Positions 6,156 to 14,465 of a stretch of DNA of 64,000 bases are shown here, one piece after another; the stretch's first letter is position 1, and each line of letters begins with the position of its first letter. Origin of the DNA: Parabacteroides timonensis (GTDB taxonomy: Bacteria > Bacteroidota > Bacteroidia > Bacteroidales > Tannerellaceae). Under the pieces are notes generated by a model that searched no databases, was not told the DNA's origin, and saw only the letters and a program-made list of their open reading frames with translations. Position numbers and translations under genes: made by a program. The DNA lies in NCBI RefSeq assembly GCF_900128505.1, contig NZ_LT669941.1, positions 1,289,526 through 1,353,525 of the forward strand. Direction: 5' to 3'.

Positions 6156-9100
6156 TCAGTTTTTATCCCGGACACAGCGAACATAGCTGCCGTTGCCGTC
6201 GTAGCCGCCGCCGCTGGTACCGCCATTGCTGAGGTTCACGATCCAGTGGCCGCCACTACTGCAGACCGTACTACTCCAGTACCAACCGCTCACGAACGCT
6301 GTGAAGCCGCTCTCTCCCTGTAACGCAGTCTTATTATTATACATAGTTACCAGCTGATCCTTCGATGGCAAATACCAATCACTTTTTCCTTCCGCTGTAA
6401 GGTTACTACAATATGAGTTAGCACTACTCCAATTCATGGAACCTCCATCCGTTTTACATACTTGAAGGTTACCAACATAAGCTCCGGTTTCCCCAGCCGC
6501 CTGCGTAGCACTGAATGCCAGTGTACGCGCAGGACTGGCACCGCTTGCCGATAAGGTAAATGAACCCGTACGCTCAGCACCGGTATTGGCAGCACCCGTA
6601 AAAGTGATCGTTGCATTTCCGGTACCACTGGTAGGACTCACCGTTATGCCATTATGGGTAGCCGGTGCTATTGCCCACGCTAAACCGGCTGTCGCGGTTA
6701 CCGAACCAGTTACTTTGCTGTTTGCGGCAGCAGCTATTTGGCCCGACGGATTCGTTCGGCTAAAACTAGAACCGGCTTGCTTGATCTCTACACTTTTCGA
6801 TATATTACCCGCCTTCACAGTTACAGTCGCTTTTCTTTCTGCACTATTCGGATTTACAGAAGCCGTTTTATATGTTAACTGCTGATTAGAACCACTAGTC
6901 GTCCCTCCACTGATAGAAGCAGTACCGTTAGTAACTGTCAACCACGAAGGAAAACCGGCGGTGAAGGAATATGACAATCCGCTAGTGCCATTCATTGTAT
7001 AAGTACCGCTGGCACCTGTTGTTGCAACCAATGCTGTTGTTGGACTGACAGAAGCTGTTAAGGAAGAGGCCGACTGAGTAATGGCAATCGTTTTTGTCAG
7101 ACCGGCATCTGTTCCGCCAACGGCATTACCCGCCTTTACCGTTATATTACCGTTACGGCTAGTCTCGTTCGGATTAAGTCCTACGCTATATTTTATATCC
7201 TGATTCGTACCAGTAGTGTTATTTGTACCCTCAGTTGTGCCGGTCAAAGTCAACCAATCCATATTTTCCGATACGTTCCACGATAAACCTTCCGTAGCCG
7301 AAAAAGTAGATACATAATCAGTAGTAGAAGCGGTAGCTGCTACCGTTTTGGCACCACTTACAGACAAGGTTGCACCCAGTTGGTTCAGAACGATATCACC
7401 TGTTGGCCCGACAGAGGTGTCACCCGCACGGACGGTGATCTTTCCACTCCGGGCAGAAGAAGAAGGGTTAACAACTGCCGTATAGTTTATTGTCTGAGCC
7501 GCTCCGGTAGTAGGTGTTCCCGCTCCACCGGTATTTATAGTAATCCAGTTGCCCGACGTGATACTCGATGCCCAGGGCAAACCTTTGGTGGCCATAAACG
7601 AAGCATCACCGGTCGCCCCTTTTGCAACTATATTATTTATTGTCGAACCGGTTACGGTTGAACCCGCCTGGTTGACTGCTATCTCCTGTTTCAAACCGGT
7701 ATAAGCGGGATCACCCACGGAGGCGCCGGCTTTCACCGTGATTTTACCGGTACGCACCTGCGCAGACGGATTAGCAGAACCGGCCTTTACTTGTAATTCT
7801 TGTGCACCTGCCAGTGCTTCACCAGCAGATGTACCCGGATTAGTAGCCCAATCCAACCAGCCGTCGCCTCCACCCAAAACTGCCGACCATTGCAAACCCT
7901 CGGTAGCCGTAAAAGAAGAAGCACCTTCGGAGCCTGCAGTAGCAGCCAAAGAAACAGGGCTGCCAACCGTCAACGTGGAACCGCTTTGAGTGATCGTTAT
8001 ATTCTGATTCTCTCCATTCACTTCGATATCGAAAGAAACAGATCTCTTTTCTGCTCTGGGATTAGCTTCCACAGACTTAAAGACCACCTTGGCAGGCCCC
8101 TGGTATGTTATAGTTGCACCCGAAGGGATATCTTTGCCATCCAACAAAGCTGATAACCAAGCAGGCATATCAAATATCCACTCCTGCCCCGGACGGGCTG
8201 TGATCTGTATCTCTTTTTCACCACCTTTTTTAGCAGGCATTTCAGTAGGATCGACCTCAATATCCGGTATCTCGCCGACCGTGATACGCTCGTCGGAAAC
8301 ATCGATGCCTACCAGGGTGACATTCATCGTATAATGCGAATTGCGTTCGATATCATAATTATTCTCGTTACGACCGGGATAAAACCGGAACATAACATCT
8401 TTATAAGTAACACCTCCCTGCACGGCATTGCCGGTCAACTCGATACAGGTGGCATTCGTTACGCCCTTACCGGTCTTTTTCTTCTCCGAGACGACAGCAT
8501 CCGGTCCGCTGACCGTACCCGCCATATTCTCAGGCAAATACCAGTAAACGGTAGCACCCGAGCTACTGGCAGTACCGGTATAGTTACCATAAGTAACATC
8601 TTTCGTCAATTGTCCTGTCGGAGCCTCCACCTGCGAAACAGACGGAGCATTCTTCAAGGTGACCGAAGTCGGAGTAAACGTAAAATCAGCACCCATCGAA
8701 TAGCAAAAACTGATCTTGGCAAGGAGGCGGGTCAGTTCCACGGTAATATCTTTCACACCGCCGGCAACAACCTCACCTTCCCATTTACCCACCATTTTAC
8801 ACAAGCTATTTTCAGGCAAGCCCGTTCCCGATGAAGCATACGGCAATCGCTGTTTCTTCAATGTAGTTTCATCGGCTACTGCCCCCAGATCACCTGCGTT
8901 TGATACGAAATACACATGACTCTTACTACCATTCTGGCTCTGTTTCAGTTTCAGGTTGACCGTAGTACTGGTCATGGAAGAGATATACTGGTTAAACAAA
9001 CGCACACCTGTCGTGGCATCATACTGCCCCACCCACAGGCTGGCGATCTGGCTTTCTTGCGCTTCCGACAATGCAGCAGCGGCTTTGGTCTGCACCGAGT

Positions 9101-9383
9101 CCTTTACTCCGACAGCCAGCGTGTCCGACTCGATCGTACCATCGGTAGTGAATGTAATGCTACGCGTCACGGGAGTCCGGTTAGCCAGCACATTCAGGTT
9201 AAACCCGGCATCCACATCCTTCAAAGCATGAGGCGGGATTACATCCTCTTCCACATCAGTCTGTGTGCAACTGCCGGCAAACAACAGAAGCAATACCACA
9301 AACAACCACGCCAACGACAAGCCGATACGTAACCGTCCGATTCCCGTTAAAGGTTTGCGCCTTGTTTTACTTACTCGTTTCAT
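6156..9383 (-). CDS. DGR-diversified fimbrial tip-like lipoprotein
   Basis: A 1075-residue lipoprotein (lipobox LLLFAGSC, Cys39). Residues about 40-375 look like a fimbrillin/Mfa-like head (VELTRLLAKISFCYS). Residues about 376-963 are six BACON-like Ig repeats, each about 85-105 residues and ending Q-(S/A/L)-G-S/A or similar. Residues 964-1075 form a DUF1566/C-type-lectin-like domain (WSSANSYCSNL, KSDWYLPSKDQL, WYWSSTVC) that ends VRCVRDKN. Residues about 1029-1073 are the variable repeat. Currently diversified positions include Gly1033, Cys1041, Ser1042, Gly1045, Gly1055 and 1057-1066 around the fixed Asp1062. It is the last gene of the fimbrial cluster, so it is probably the exposed tip adhesin. 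Its ligand is unknown and should differ between cells. Confidence 0.9.
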   Translation of the reverse strand: MKRVSKTRRKPLTGIGRLRIGLSLAWLFVVLLLLFAGSCTQTDVEEDVIPPHALKDVDAGFNLNVLANRTPVTRSITFTTDGTIESDTLAVGVKDSVQTKAAAALSEAQESQIASLWVGQYDATTGVRLFNQYISSMTSTTVNLKLKQSQNGSKSHVYFVSNAGDLGAVADETTLKKQRLPYASSGTGLPENSLCKMVGKWEGEVVAGGVKDITVELTRLLAKISFCYSMGADFTFTPTSVTLKNAPSVSQVEAPTGQLTKDVTYGNYTGTASSSGATVYWYLPENMAGTVSGPDAVVSEKKKTGKGVTNATCIELTGNAVQGGVTYKDVMFRFYPGRNENNYDIERNSHYTMNVTLVGIDVSDERITVGEIPDIEVDPTEMPAKKGGEKEIQITARPGQEWIFDMPAWLSALLDGKDIPSGATITYQGPAKVVFKSVEANPRAEKRSVSFDIEVNGENQNITITQSGSTLTVGSPVSLAATAGSEGASSFTATEGLQWSAVLGGGDGWLDWATNPGTSAGEALAGAQELQVKAGSANPSAQVRTGKITVKAGASVGDPAYTGLKQEIAVNQAGSTVTGSTINNIVAKGATGDASFMATKGLPWASSITSGNWITINTGGAGTPTTGAAQTINYTAVVNPSSSARSGKITVRAGDTSVGPTGDIVLNQLGATLSVSGAKTVAATASTTDYVSTFSATEGLSWNVSENMDWLTLTGTTEGTNNTTGTNQDIKYSVGLNPNETSRNGNITVKAGNAVGGTDAGLTKTIAITQSASSLTASVSPTTALVATTGASGTYTMNGTSGLSYSFTAGFPSWLTVTNGTASISGGTTSGSNQQLTYKTASVNPNSAERKATVTVKAGNISKSVEIKQAGSSFSRTNPSGQIAAAANSKVTGSVTATAGLAWAIAPATHNGITVSPTSGTGNATITFTGAANTGAERTGSFTLSASGASPARTLAFSATQAAGETGAYVGNLQVCKTDGGSMNWSSANSYCSNLTAEGKSDWYLPSKDQLVTMYNNKTALQGESGFTAFVSGWYWSSTVCSSGGHWIVNLSNGGTSGGGYDGNGSYVRCVRDKN
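6166..6300 (-). repeat. DGR variable repeat VR
   Basis: 135 nt at the 3' end of the tip gene, aligning to TR1 (132 nt) with 23 substitutions, all at template adenines: 21 A-to-G, one A-to-C, one A-to-T. There is one additional AAC-derived codon (TAC) before the fixed Asp codon. No difference is seen at any template G, C or T. The invariant 3' end is shared with both templates. Confidence 0.95.
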
Positions 9384-9417
9384 TGTATTTCGTTTTTAAT
9401 ATATTTTGTTTCAACTA

Positions 9418-9440
9418 TTGTCAGATCTAAATTCTGACAA
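9418..9440. other. stem-loop upstream of the tip gene
   Basis: TTGTCAGA and TCTGACAA form a perfect 8-bp stem with a 7-nt loop, 35 nt before the tip gene start. There is no T-run. It may be a regulatory hairpin or an operator; no promoter element was found between the nuclease gene and the tip gene. Confidence 0.45.
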
Positions 9441-9467
9441 ATAATCAGTTTGCTAATTTCCACCAAT

Positions 9468-9504
9468 AAAAAACCCCAACATTCTTTTGACAGATGATGG
9501 GGTT
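9468..9504 (-). terminator. terminator of the inserted nuclease gene
   Basis: AACCCCA pairs with TGGGGTT across a 19-nt loop and is followed on the minus strand by TTTT. It lies 28 nt after the nuclease stop and overlaps the left inverted repeat that flanks the cassette. Confidence 0.6.
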
Positions 9505-9507
9505 CAG
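9483..9507. repeat. left inverted repeat of the nuclease cassette
   Basis: Read on the minus strand it begins CTGAACCCCATCATCTGTCA and matches, with a 3-nt gap and few mismatches, the plus-strand sequence at 10657-10680. The two copies bracket the YhcG-like gene. Confidence 0.5.
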
Positions 9508-9532
9508 ACTACAGGATAATAAAATGTAATCG

Positions 9533-10570
9533 TTACATATTCATTAAAGTTTCTAGCTTTTTAGCAATAGTATCCGTATCCGGAAGATATTCCCGATAAG
9601 CTTCCGGCAACTTGGATGAAAGAGCATAAGTAGCCACACCGATAGGTAAGTTAGAATTTTTCAAAGCATACTCGACAATCATGCGACTCTTAGACTTACA
9701 GATAATTATACCGATAGAGGAATTCTCATGCGGAAGTTTTACGGTATCATTTAACACATTCAAATAAAACTCCATCTTCCCTTTGTACTCAGGTTTAAAC
9801 TCACCTATCTTTAACTCGACAGCGATCATTGCCTGTAATCGTCTGTTATAAAGCAGTAGATCAATAAAATATTCTCTATTGTCTACAATGAGCCGATATT
9901 GATTGCCAATAAATGAAAAATCTGCCCCAAAATCAATCAGGAAAGCCCTGATATTTTTAATAATAGACTGCTCCAGTTCCTCTTCTGAATATTCATTTTC
10001 TAAACCGGTGAATCCCCACGAGTATTCATCTTTTACTGCCAGTATTGCCTGATTCTTTAATTCTTCGGGCAATGTCGTATCAAAATTAGTCTGTCCAAGT
10101 AAATACTTTTCAAAGGTCTGCAACTCAATCTTATTGATAAGTAAATCTTTCGTCCAACCATACTTCCGGGTAGCCAAAATATAAAATTGACGTTCCTGTG
10201 TATTCTTACACCTGGTCATAATAACAATATGCTTCGACCAGCTAATTTCTCCAACTAATGGTTGGAGAATTGTATCTACCTGATATTCTTTGTAAAATCG
10301 GGCCATATCCCAAAGATTTGAAGTACCAAACCCTTTAATCCCCGGAAACTCTTTCTGAATATCTTTCGAAAGGTTCTCTACAACAGATCTTCCCCAGTCC
10401 AACAGATTTTGTTGTTCATATATACGCCGACCTAACTCCCAATAAAGAGATATCATTTCCTTATTGACAGCTTTCATTGCTTCATATTGGGCAGAACGAA
10501 TACGGGATTTAACTTCATAAAGGAATAGGGAATATTCCTTTGTTTCTGAAATGTTTGTGTTATTATTCAT
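9533..10570 (-). CDS. YhcG/DUF1016-family PD-(D/E)XK nuclease
   Basis: A 345-residue cytoplasmic protein. The N-terminal DUF1016 helical region is about residues 10-190 (ISLYWELGRRIYEQQ, then FPGIKGFGTSNLWDMARFY). The C-terminal nuclease domain has the core YFIDLLLYNRRLQAMIAVELK, in which Asp and Glu-x-Lys form the PD-(D/E)XK site. Members of this family are thought to act in DNA recombination or repair and often travel in restriction or mobile loci. It has its own -7 element and terminator and is flanked by inverted repeats, so it looks like an intruder between the last fimbrillin and the tip gene. The ATG at 10570 is chosen because the upstream TTG at 10594 falls inside the -7 element. Confidence 0.85.
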   Translation of the reverse strand: MNNNTNISETKEYSLFLYEVKSRIRSAQYEAMKAVNKEMISLYWELGRRIYEQQNLLDWGRSVVENLSKDIQKEFPGIKGFGTSNLWDMARFYKEYQVDTILQPLVGEISWSKHIVIMTRCKNTQERQFYILATRKYGWTKDLLINKIELQTFEKYLLGQTNFDTTLPEELKNQAILAVKDEYSWGFTGLENEYSEEELEQSIIKNIRAFLIDFGADFSFIGNQYRLIVDNREYFIDLLLYNRRLQAMIAVELKIGEFKPEYKGKMEFYLNVLNDTVKLPHENSSIGIIICKSKSRMIVEYALKNSNLPIGVATYALSSKLPEAYREYLPDTDTIAKKLETLMNM

Positions 10571-10591
10571 AGTTACTGTTTTTGTTGTCTG

Positions 10592-10599
10592 CAAAGATA
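10592..10599 (-). promoter_or_regulatory. -7 element for the YhcG-like nuclease
   Basis: TATCTTTG, 21 nt before the ATG at 10570. A TTTG on the same strand lies 15 nt further upstream, closer than usual. Confidence 0.5.
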
Positions 10600-10656
10600 A
10601 CTTTTTTCTCTATTCAAATGAAAATCTAACACAAAATATTCTCTTTTTTCCCTAAT

Positions 10657-10680
10657 CTGAACCCCACCATGTCAAAGAAC
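10657..10680. repeat. right inverted repeat of the nuclease cassette
   Basis: CTGAACCCCACCATGTCAAA and following bases, inverted relative to 9483-9507. It lies 39 nt after the stop of the preceding fimbrillin gene. Confidence 0.5.
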
Positions 10681-10719
10681 GCTTCGGTTTTTAATTTTTC
10701 CTGCAATCAGAAGAGATCA

Positions 10720-11889
10720 TCAACCTCCACCTACATTCATATCGCTCCAGTTTATAACTTTCCAGGTGGCTACCGTTATAGTCGTTCCGATCCCTTCGTT
10801 AATATCGGGATCGGGGTACGGGCTATCCGGGCCTCCCACATTGTCGTCTCTAAAAGCGATTGCATTCCATTCCAGCACCTTCATCAATAAACTACTTTCA
10901 TTATTCTTTACCTCGAGGGTAAAGATGTAACGTTTACCTTCGTCGAAAGAGATATTCTTGTCGATCGTCGCCTTCAGCGTGGCTGTTTCATTATCTCTTA
11001 CTACCGTAATTTCGACATCGAAAGGCAAGCTGTTTTTAGGCAGGACAACACCTTTTGTTTTATTCAGGCCACAACCATCCGGATCGGATTCCGGCTCCAC
11101 TTTTTCAAACTCCTCTGCGGTAAAGACTACCTGTGCTTCCAGCCCGGCAGCTCCCCCTGTAGGAGAAATCCCGGTGTCGCTACCGGCTATCAGATCGGCA
11201 GCAGAAGAAGAAATCTTTTTGATCACTAAGCCAGTTCCGTACAGCTTATCGAAAGGAAGAGCATTCTCCGGCGAAGGAGCAACATTAAAGACCACCTGCA
11301 CACATTTCCGGCTGAACGTACCGAGTGTTACCTGACGGGAGTCCTTCGTCACCGCTACCCCCCGCACAAAAGAGGTCATCACATCTTCCTTATGCGGAAT
11401 GCCGGTTATTTTATAATAGCCGTCGTTCCCCTCCTGTAGCGGACGCGCCGGAGAGACAGCATAGAAATCGTATACCCCTCCCCTCACGGTTAGCCCTTTG
11501 GCCTCGCCGTCTATCTTTTTCCCGTTTCCATCCACACAGCAGGGGATCAAAGTGCCGTCGGCTCCTACCACATAGGTCGCTTCAAACGAAGGGGCGGTCG
11601 TAGAAAAAGAAGCTTCCTGCAACTTTTCTCCCACATAACCGGTAAAATAAGCACCGATACGCACGGTAGTTCCCTCAGGCAGAAGGGTTGGCAACGGAGT
11701 AACCTCCTCCCCCGCACGAGTCAGGAGTTCAGGCACGCCCAGGTCAGGTTTACCGAAGCTGATTGCTACCGGTCGGCTCTCTTCCGGCACGATCTCCTCC
11801 ACCGGGCCTGCCGTACACCCCGCCAGCAGACCACCGGCCAGTAGCCTGATCAGATATAACTGCATTCGATTCCGTTTCATTCTATTCAT
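10720..11889 (-). CDS. fimbrillin-family lipoprotein 7
   Basis: A 389-residue lipoprotein (GGLLAGC lipobox). It shows the Mfa-like pattern: a conserved block on the N-terminal half (VRIGAYFTGYVG, VYDFYAVSPARPL), a 'drdG'-less strand with QVTLGTFSRKCVQVVF in place of the usual FxHxLxQLxF, and a C-terminal strand region with GKRYIFTLEVKN and VLEWNAI. These are hallmarks of FimA/Mfa fimbrillins of type V pili, which are exported as lipoproteins, trimmed by a protease and joined by donor-strand exchange. The ATG at 11889 is used. It is the last fimbrillin before the nuclease insertion and the tip gene. Confidence 0.75.
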   Translation of the reverse strand: MNRMKRNRMQLYLIRLLAGGLLAGCTAGPVEEIVPEESRPVAISFGKPDLGVPELLTRAGEEVTPLPTLLPEGTTVRIGAYFTGYVGEKLQEASFSTTAPSFEATYVVGADGTLIPCCVDGNGKKIDGEAKGLTVRGGVYDFYAVSPARPLQEGNDGYYKITGIPHKEDVMTSFVRGVAVTKDSRQVTLGTFSRKCVQVVFNVAPSPENALPFDKLYGTGLVIKKISSSAADLIAGSDTGISPTGGAAGLEAQVVFTAEEFEKVEPESDPDGCGLNKTKGVVLPKNSLPFDVEITVVRDNETATLKATIDKNISFDEGKRYIFTLEVKNNESSLLMKVLEWNAIAFRDDNVGGPDSPYPDPDINEGIGTTITVATWKVINWSDMNVGGG

Positions 11890-11950
11890 TTTCAATTCTC
11901 AATTGTGAGCGGGAGGAGTATCGCTCCCCGCCCGCCCTGTTTGTTGCAAC

Positions 11951-13078
11951 CTATTCTACCGGAACATCGGTCGAACCACCGTCGTTCCAGCCGGCTACTT
12001 CTATATCCGCTATAACGATTCCCTGCGGAAGCATCTGAATATTATAGATATAATTGTTTCCCTTCAACCAGTTGGCTATAAAAGTTCCGGGAGTACTGCT
12101 TCCTTCGACAGGAGCCATCGTAAAGACACGGTTATCGTCGAGCGTAAGCTCCAACGTAACAGGTATGCCCGTCACCGGGATCACCAGCCCGAAGGCCTGT
12201 ACCGGCACCTGTTTAGGATCGGTTACATTCGTACCTATGGCACGCATATCCCCGTCGGCCGTGAACCACAATTCATCTACGGCAGTTGTCGTGCCACTCA
12301 ACTCGCCCGTTTCCAGACTCAGCTTGGCGGAAGTAGATTTTTTAAAACCCACGCTGCTTTTCAGCACGATCTTCTTTACATTGCTGCCCGCAAAAGCCGA
12401 ACCGCCATCCGTTTCCAGAATACGGAAACTAACCTTCGCCAATGCATGATACATAGTGAGCGACACATCCGGATTCCAGCGGTCCACCTCGGTTGCAGCT
12501 TTGCAATACAGGTAATCATCCTGATCACATTCCCACTGTACATCGGTAGAAGCATCCACCGGATTACCGCCATCGTTGAAGTAAAACTTCTGCTTATCCA
12601 AGACCTTTATACTACTCATTAAAGGTACTTTCGGATTGCCTGCCAGCGACACACTCTTCTCCACAGGCGAAAAAGCATACACTGTTCCTTTATCCGAATG
12701 CAAAAGAAGCTGTTCTTCCCCTTCCGCAAGTTGCCAGACAGCCGGATCGACCTGCGTATTGTAAGTAAACACCTGCGTATTATTCCCGCTGGCATAGACA
12801 CTCACCGCACCGCTACTGCTCTGTTTCGTGACACAAAGCCCGACTGTAATCAACGGATTAGGGTTTGCCGCATCACCGACAGGACCGCCCGTCACGATGC
12901 TTCTCGATTCTACCTCTACCGACAAGCCCAGATTCTTTACGGATAAAGGAGTTCCCTTTTCCGTGCTGCTACCACCTTCGCCGTCATCGGCCGTAGGCAC
13001 AACGATATCCGCCTGTGTACAGGCAGCACACAGCGACAGGAAAACGGCTACCGGAAATGTATATAGATACTGTTTCAT
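11951..13078 (-). CDS. fimbrillin-family lipoprotein 6
   Basis: A 375-residue lipoprotein (FLSLCAAC lipobox, Cys20). Fimbrillin features are TVYAFSPVEKSVSL (the Y-x-y-P strand), DVSLTMYHALAKVSFRI (the conserved 'm.HalakvsF' block), and a C-terminal WLKGNNYIYNIQML followed by IADIEVAGWNDGG. The last is the typical 'y.y.i.l...l.i..v.v.~W..' ending of Mfa-like subunits. It is 24 nt upstream of no other gene in frame but clearly part of the fimbrial series; the next subunit starts 61 nt further on. The exact place in the pilus (stalk or near the tip) cannot be told from sequence. Confidence 0.85.
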   Translation of the reverse strand: MKQYLYTFPVAVFLSLCAACTQADIVVPTADDGEGGSSTEKGTPLSVKNLGLSVEVESRSIVTGGPVGDAANPNPLITVGLCVTKQSSSGAVSVYASGNNTQVFTYNTQVDPAVWQLAEGEEQLLLHSDKGTVYAFSPVEKSVSLAGNPKVPLMSSIKVLDKQKFYFNDGGNPVDASTDVQWECDQDDYLYCKAATEVDRWNPDVSLTMYHALAKVSFRILETDGGSAFAGSNVKKIVLKSSVGFKKSTSAKLSLETGELSGTTTAVDELWFTADGDMRAIGTNVTDPKQVPVQAFGLVIPVTGIPVTLELTLDDNRVFTMAPVEGSSTPGTFIANWLKGNNYIYNIQMLPQGIVIADIEVAGWNDGGSTDVPVE

Positions 13079-13102
13079 GGGCTTAGTTTTTAATGGGAAT
13101 GA

Positions 13103-14419
13103 TTACAGAGGGATTTCGGGCTGTTCGTCCTCATTCCAGGCTTCAACAGTCACATCCATAACCGTCAGCTTGTTGCGGCCGGCAGAAAGCGTATAGATGT
13201 AGTTATTGTTGGCTAACCATTCATTGGCAGGCAGGGTAACAGGAAATACCATATCATCATTACCTCCTTCTTTCAGGGTTATGATCACCTGGATATCGTC
13301 ATCACCGAAAGCAGCGGTCGGATACACAATAGCACTGACCGTCTTGCATACGACCTTCGCATTTAAGGTAGAGCCATTCACTTTAAAATCATATTGACTT
13401 TCCGTAGCGTCGGCTTCTACCTGTCTCATCAGGATATAGTCGGTGATCGTACGACTGATATCACCGTCGGTCAGTGAGTTGGGTGTTATCGTTCCGTCGA
13501 CCAACGACATATAAGCAGTACCCATCTTGAAGAATTTATCTGTACTGCTATCTGTATTTTTGATCTGGAACTTCGTGAAGTTCACATTTTTATCACTCAG
13601 TTTACCACCGTCATACACACGGAAAGTAACCATCGCCATAGCATGCTTCATATCCAGATTGATCTTATAACCGGGGTTGGCATCACTCGTATTATTCGGT
13701 TCATCTTCCGGCTTGACCGGTGTTTGTCCGGCAGCACGTCCGTTATTTACATAACGACCGTTTTCAGCGGCAAAATACAGGTAATCTTTTTCCGTTGCCA
13801 GAGAAAGGTTTATCTGGTCGGTTTTGGGAGTAGCTGCCCATGCACCATCCTTCCAGTATTTCTTCGCATTGTTAGTTGCAGCATCTATCGTTCCGCTAGC
13901 CAGAATGGTTACCGGGATTTTCAGATCAGCTTCTGCTGATATACTTGGAAGACTAGTCGTTATAGAAGCATCATAAGGATAATAAGCATAGACCTTTCCT
14001 ACTTCCTTGGTCAGATAATAAGGGACTTCCTTAGTATCGGCAAAAGTATTTTTTTTCTCCTTTATGGAAATCCAGCCGGCTCCTTTATCTGTTCCCATAT
14101 ACCACACATGGTGGCCGGTGTATTCCGAACCATCAGGCGTATACCAGTCGTTTGCATCTTTGTTGGTTATCAGGACACCTAATCCGGGTGCATAATCGGC
14201 CTCGACATATTTCGAGATATCGTAAGTAAGAGCCTCTCCGCTTACCACCGATTTGGTTGCAGCCTTGGTGCCGGCATCCACTTTCAGATTAGGTGTGATA
14301 CCCAAGGCTACCTGATCGCCATCGCCTGAGTCGATAATTAAATCTGTTTCTGTCTCCGAACAGCTTATTGCTGTCAGCAGGGCTATAGCCATAGCCCCCA
14401 TTGTCATACTCTTTTTCAT
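13103..14419 (-). CDS. fimbrillin-family lipoprotein 5
   Basis: A 438-residue lipoprotein (LLTAISC lipobox, Cys20), the longest ordinary fimbrillin here. It has VYAYYPYDASIT, then INLDMKHAMAMVTFRVYDGG (the central conserved block) and ends NNNYIYTLSAGRNKLTVMDV and VEAWNEDEQPEIPL. The lysine/aspartate-rich surface and larger size could mark it as a main stalk subunit, but this is a guess. Genes on both sides are paralogues in the same orientation with gaps of 24-46 nt, consistent with one operon. Confidence 0.87.
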   Translation of the reverse strand: MKKSMTMGAMAIALLTAISCSETETDLIIDSGDGDQVALGITPNLKVDAGTKAATKSVVSGEALTYDISKYVEADYAPGLGVLITNKDANDWYTPDGSEYTGHHVWYMGTDKGAGWISIKEKKNTFADTKEVPYYLTKEVGKVYAYYPYDASITTSLPSISAEADLKIPVTILASGTIDAATNNAKKYWKDGAWAATPKTDQINLSLATEKDYLYFAAENGRYVNNGRAAGQTPVKPEDEPNNTSDANPGYKINLDMKHAMAMVTFRVYDGGKLSDKNVNFTKFQIKNTDSSTDKFFKMGTAYMSLVDGTITPNSLTDGDISRTITDYILMRQVEADATESQYDFKVNGSTLNAKVVCKTVSAIVYPTAAFGDDDIQVIITLKEGGNDDMVFPVTLPANEWLANNNYIYTLSAGRNKLTVMDVTVEAWNEDEQPEIPL

Positions 14420-14465
14420 TTTAGTTCGTTTTAATATAAATACTAGTTATTACTTATTCTATTAC

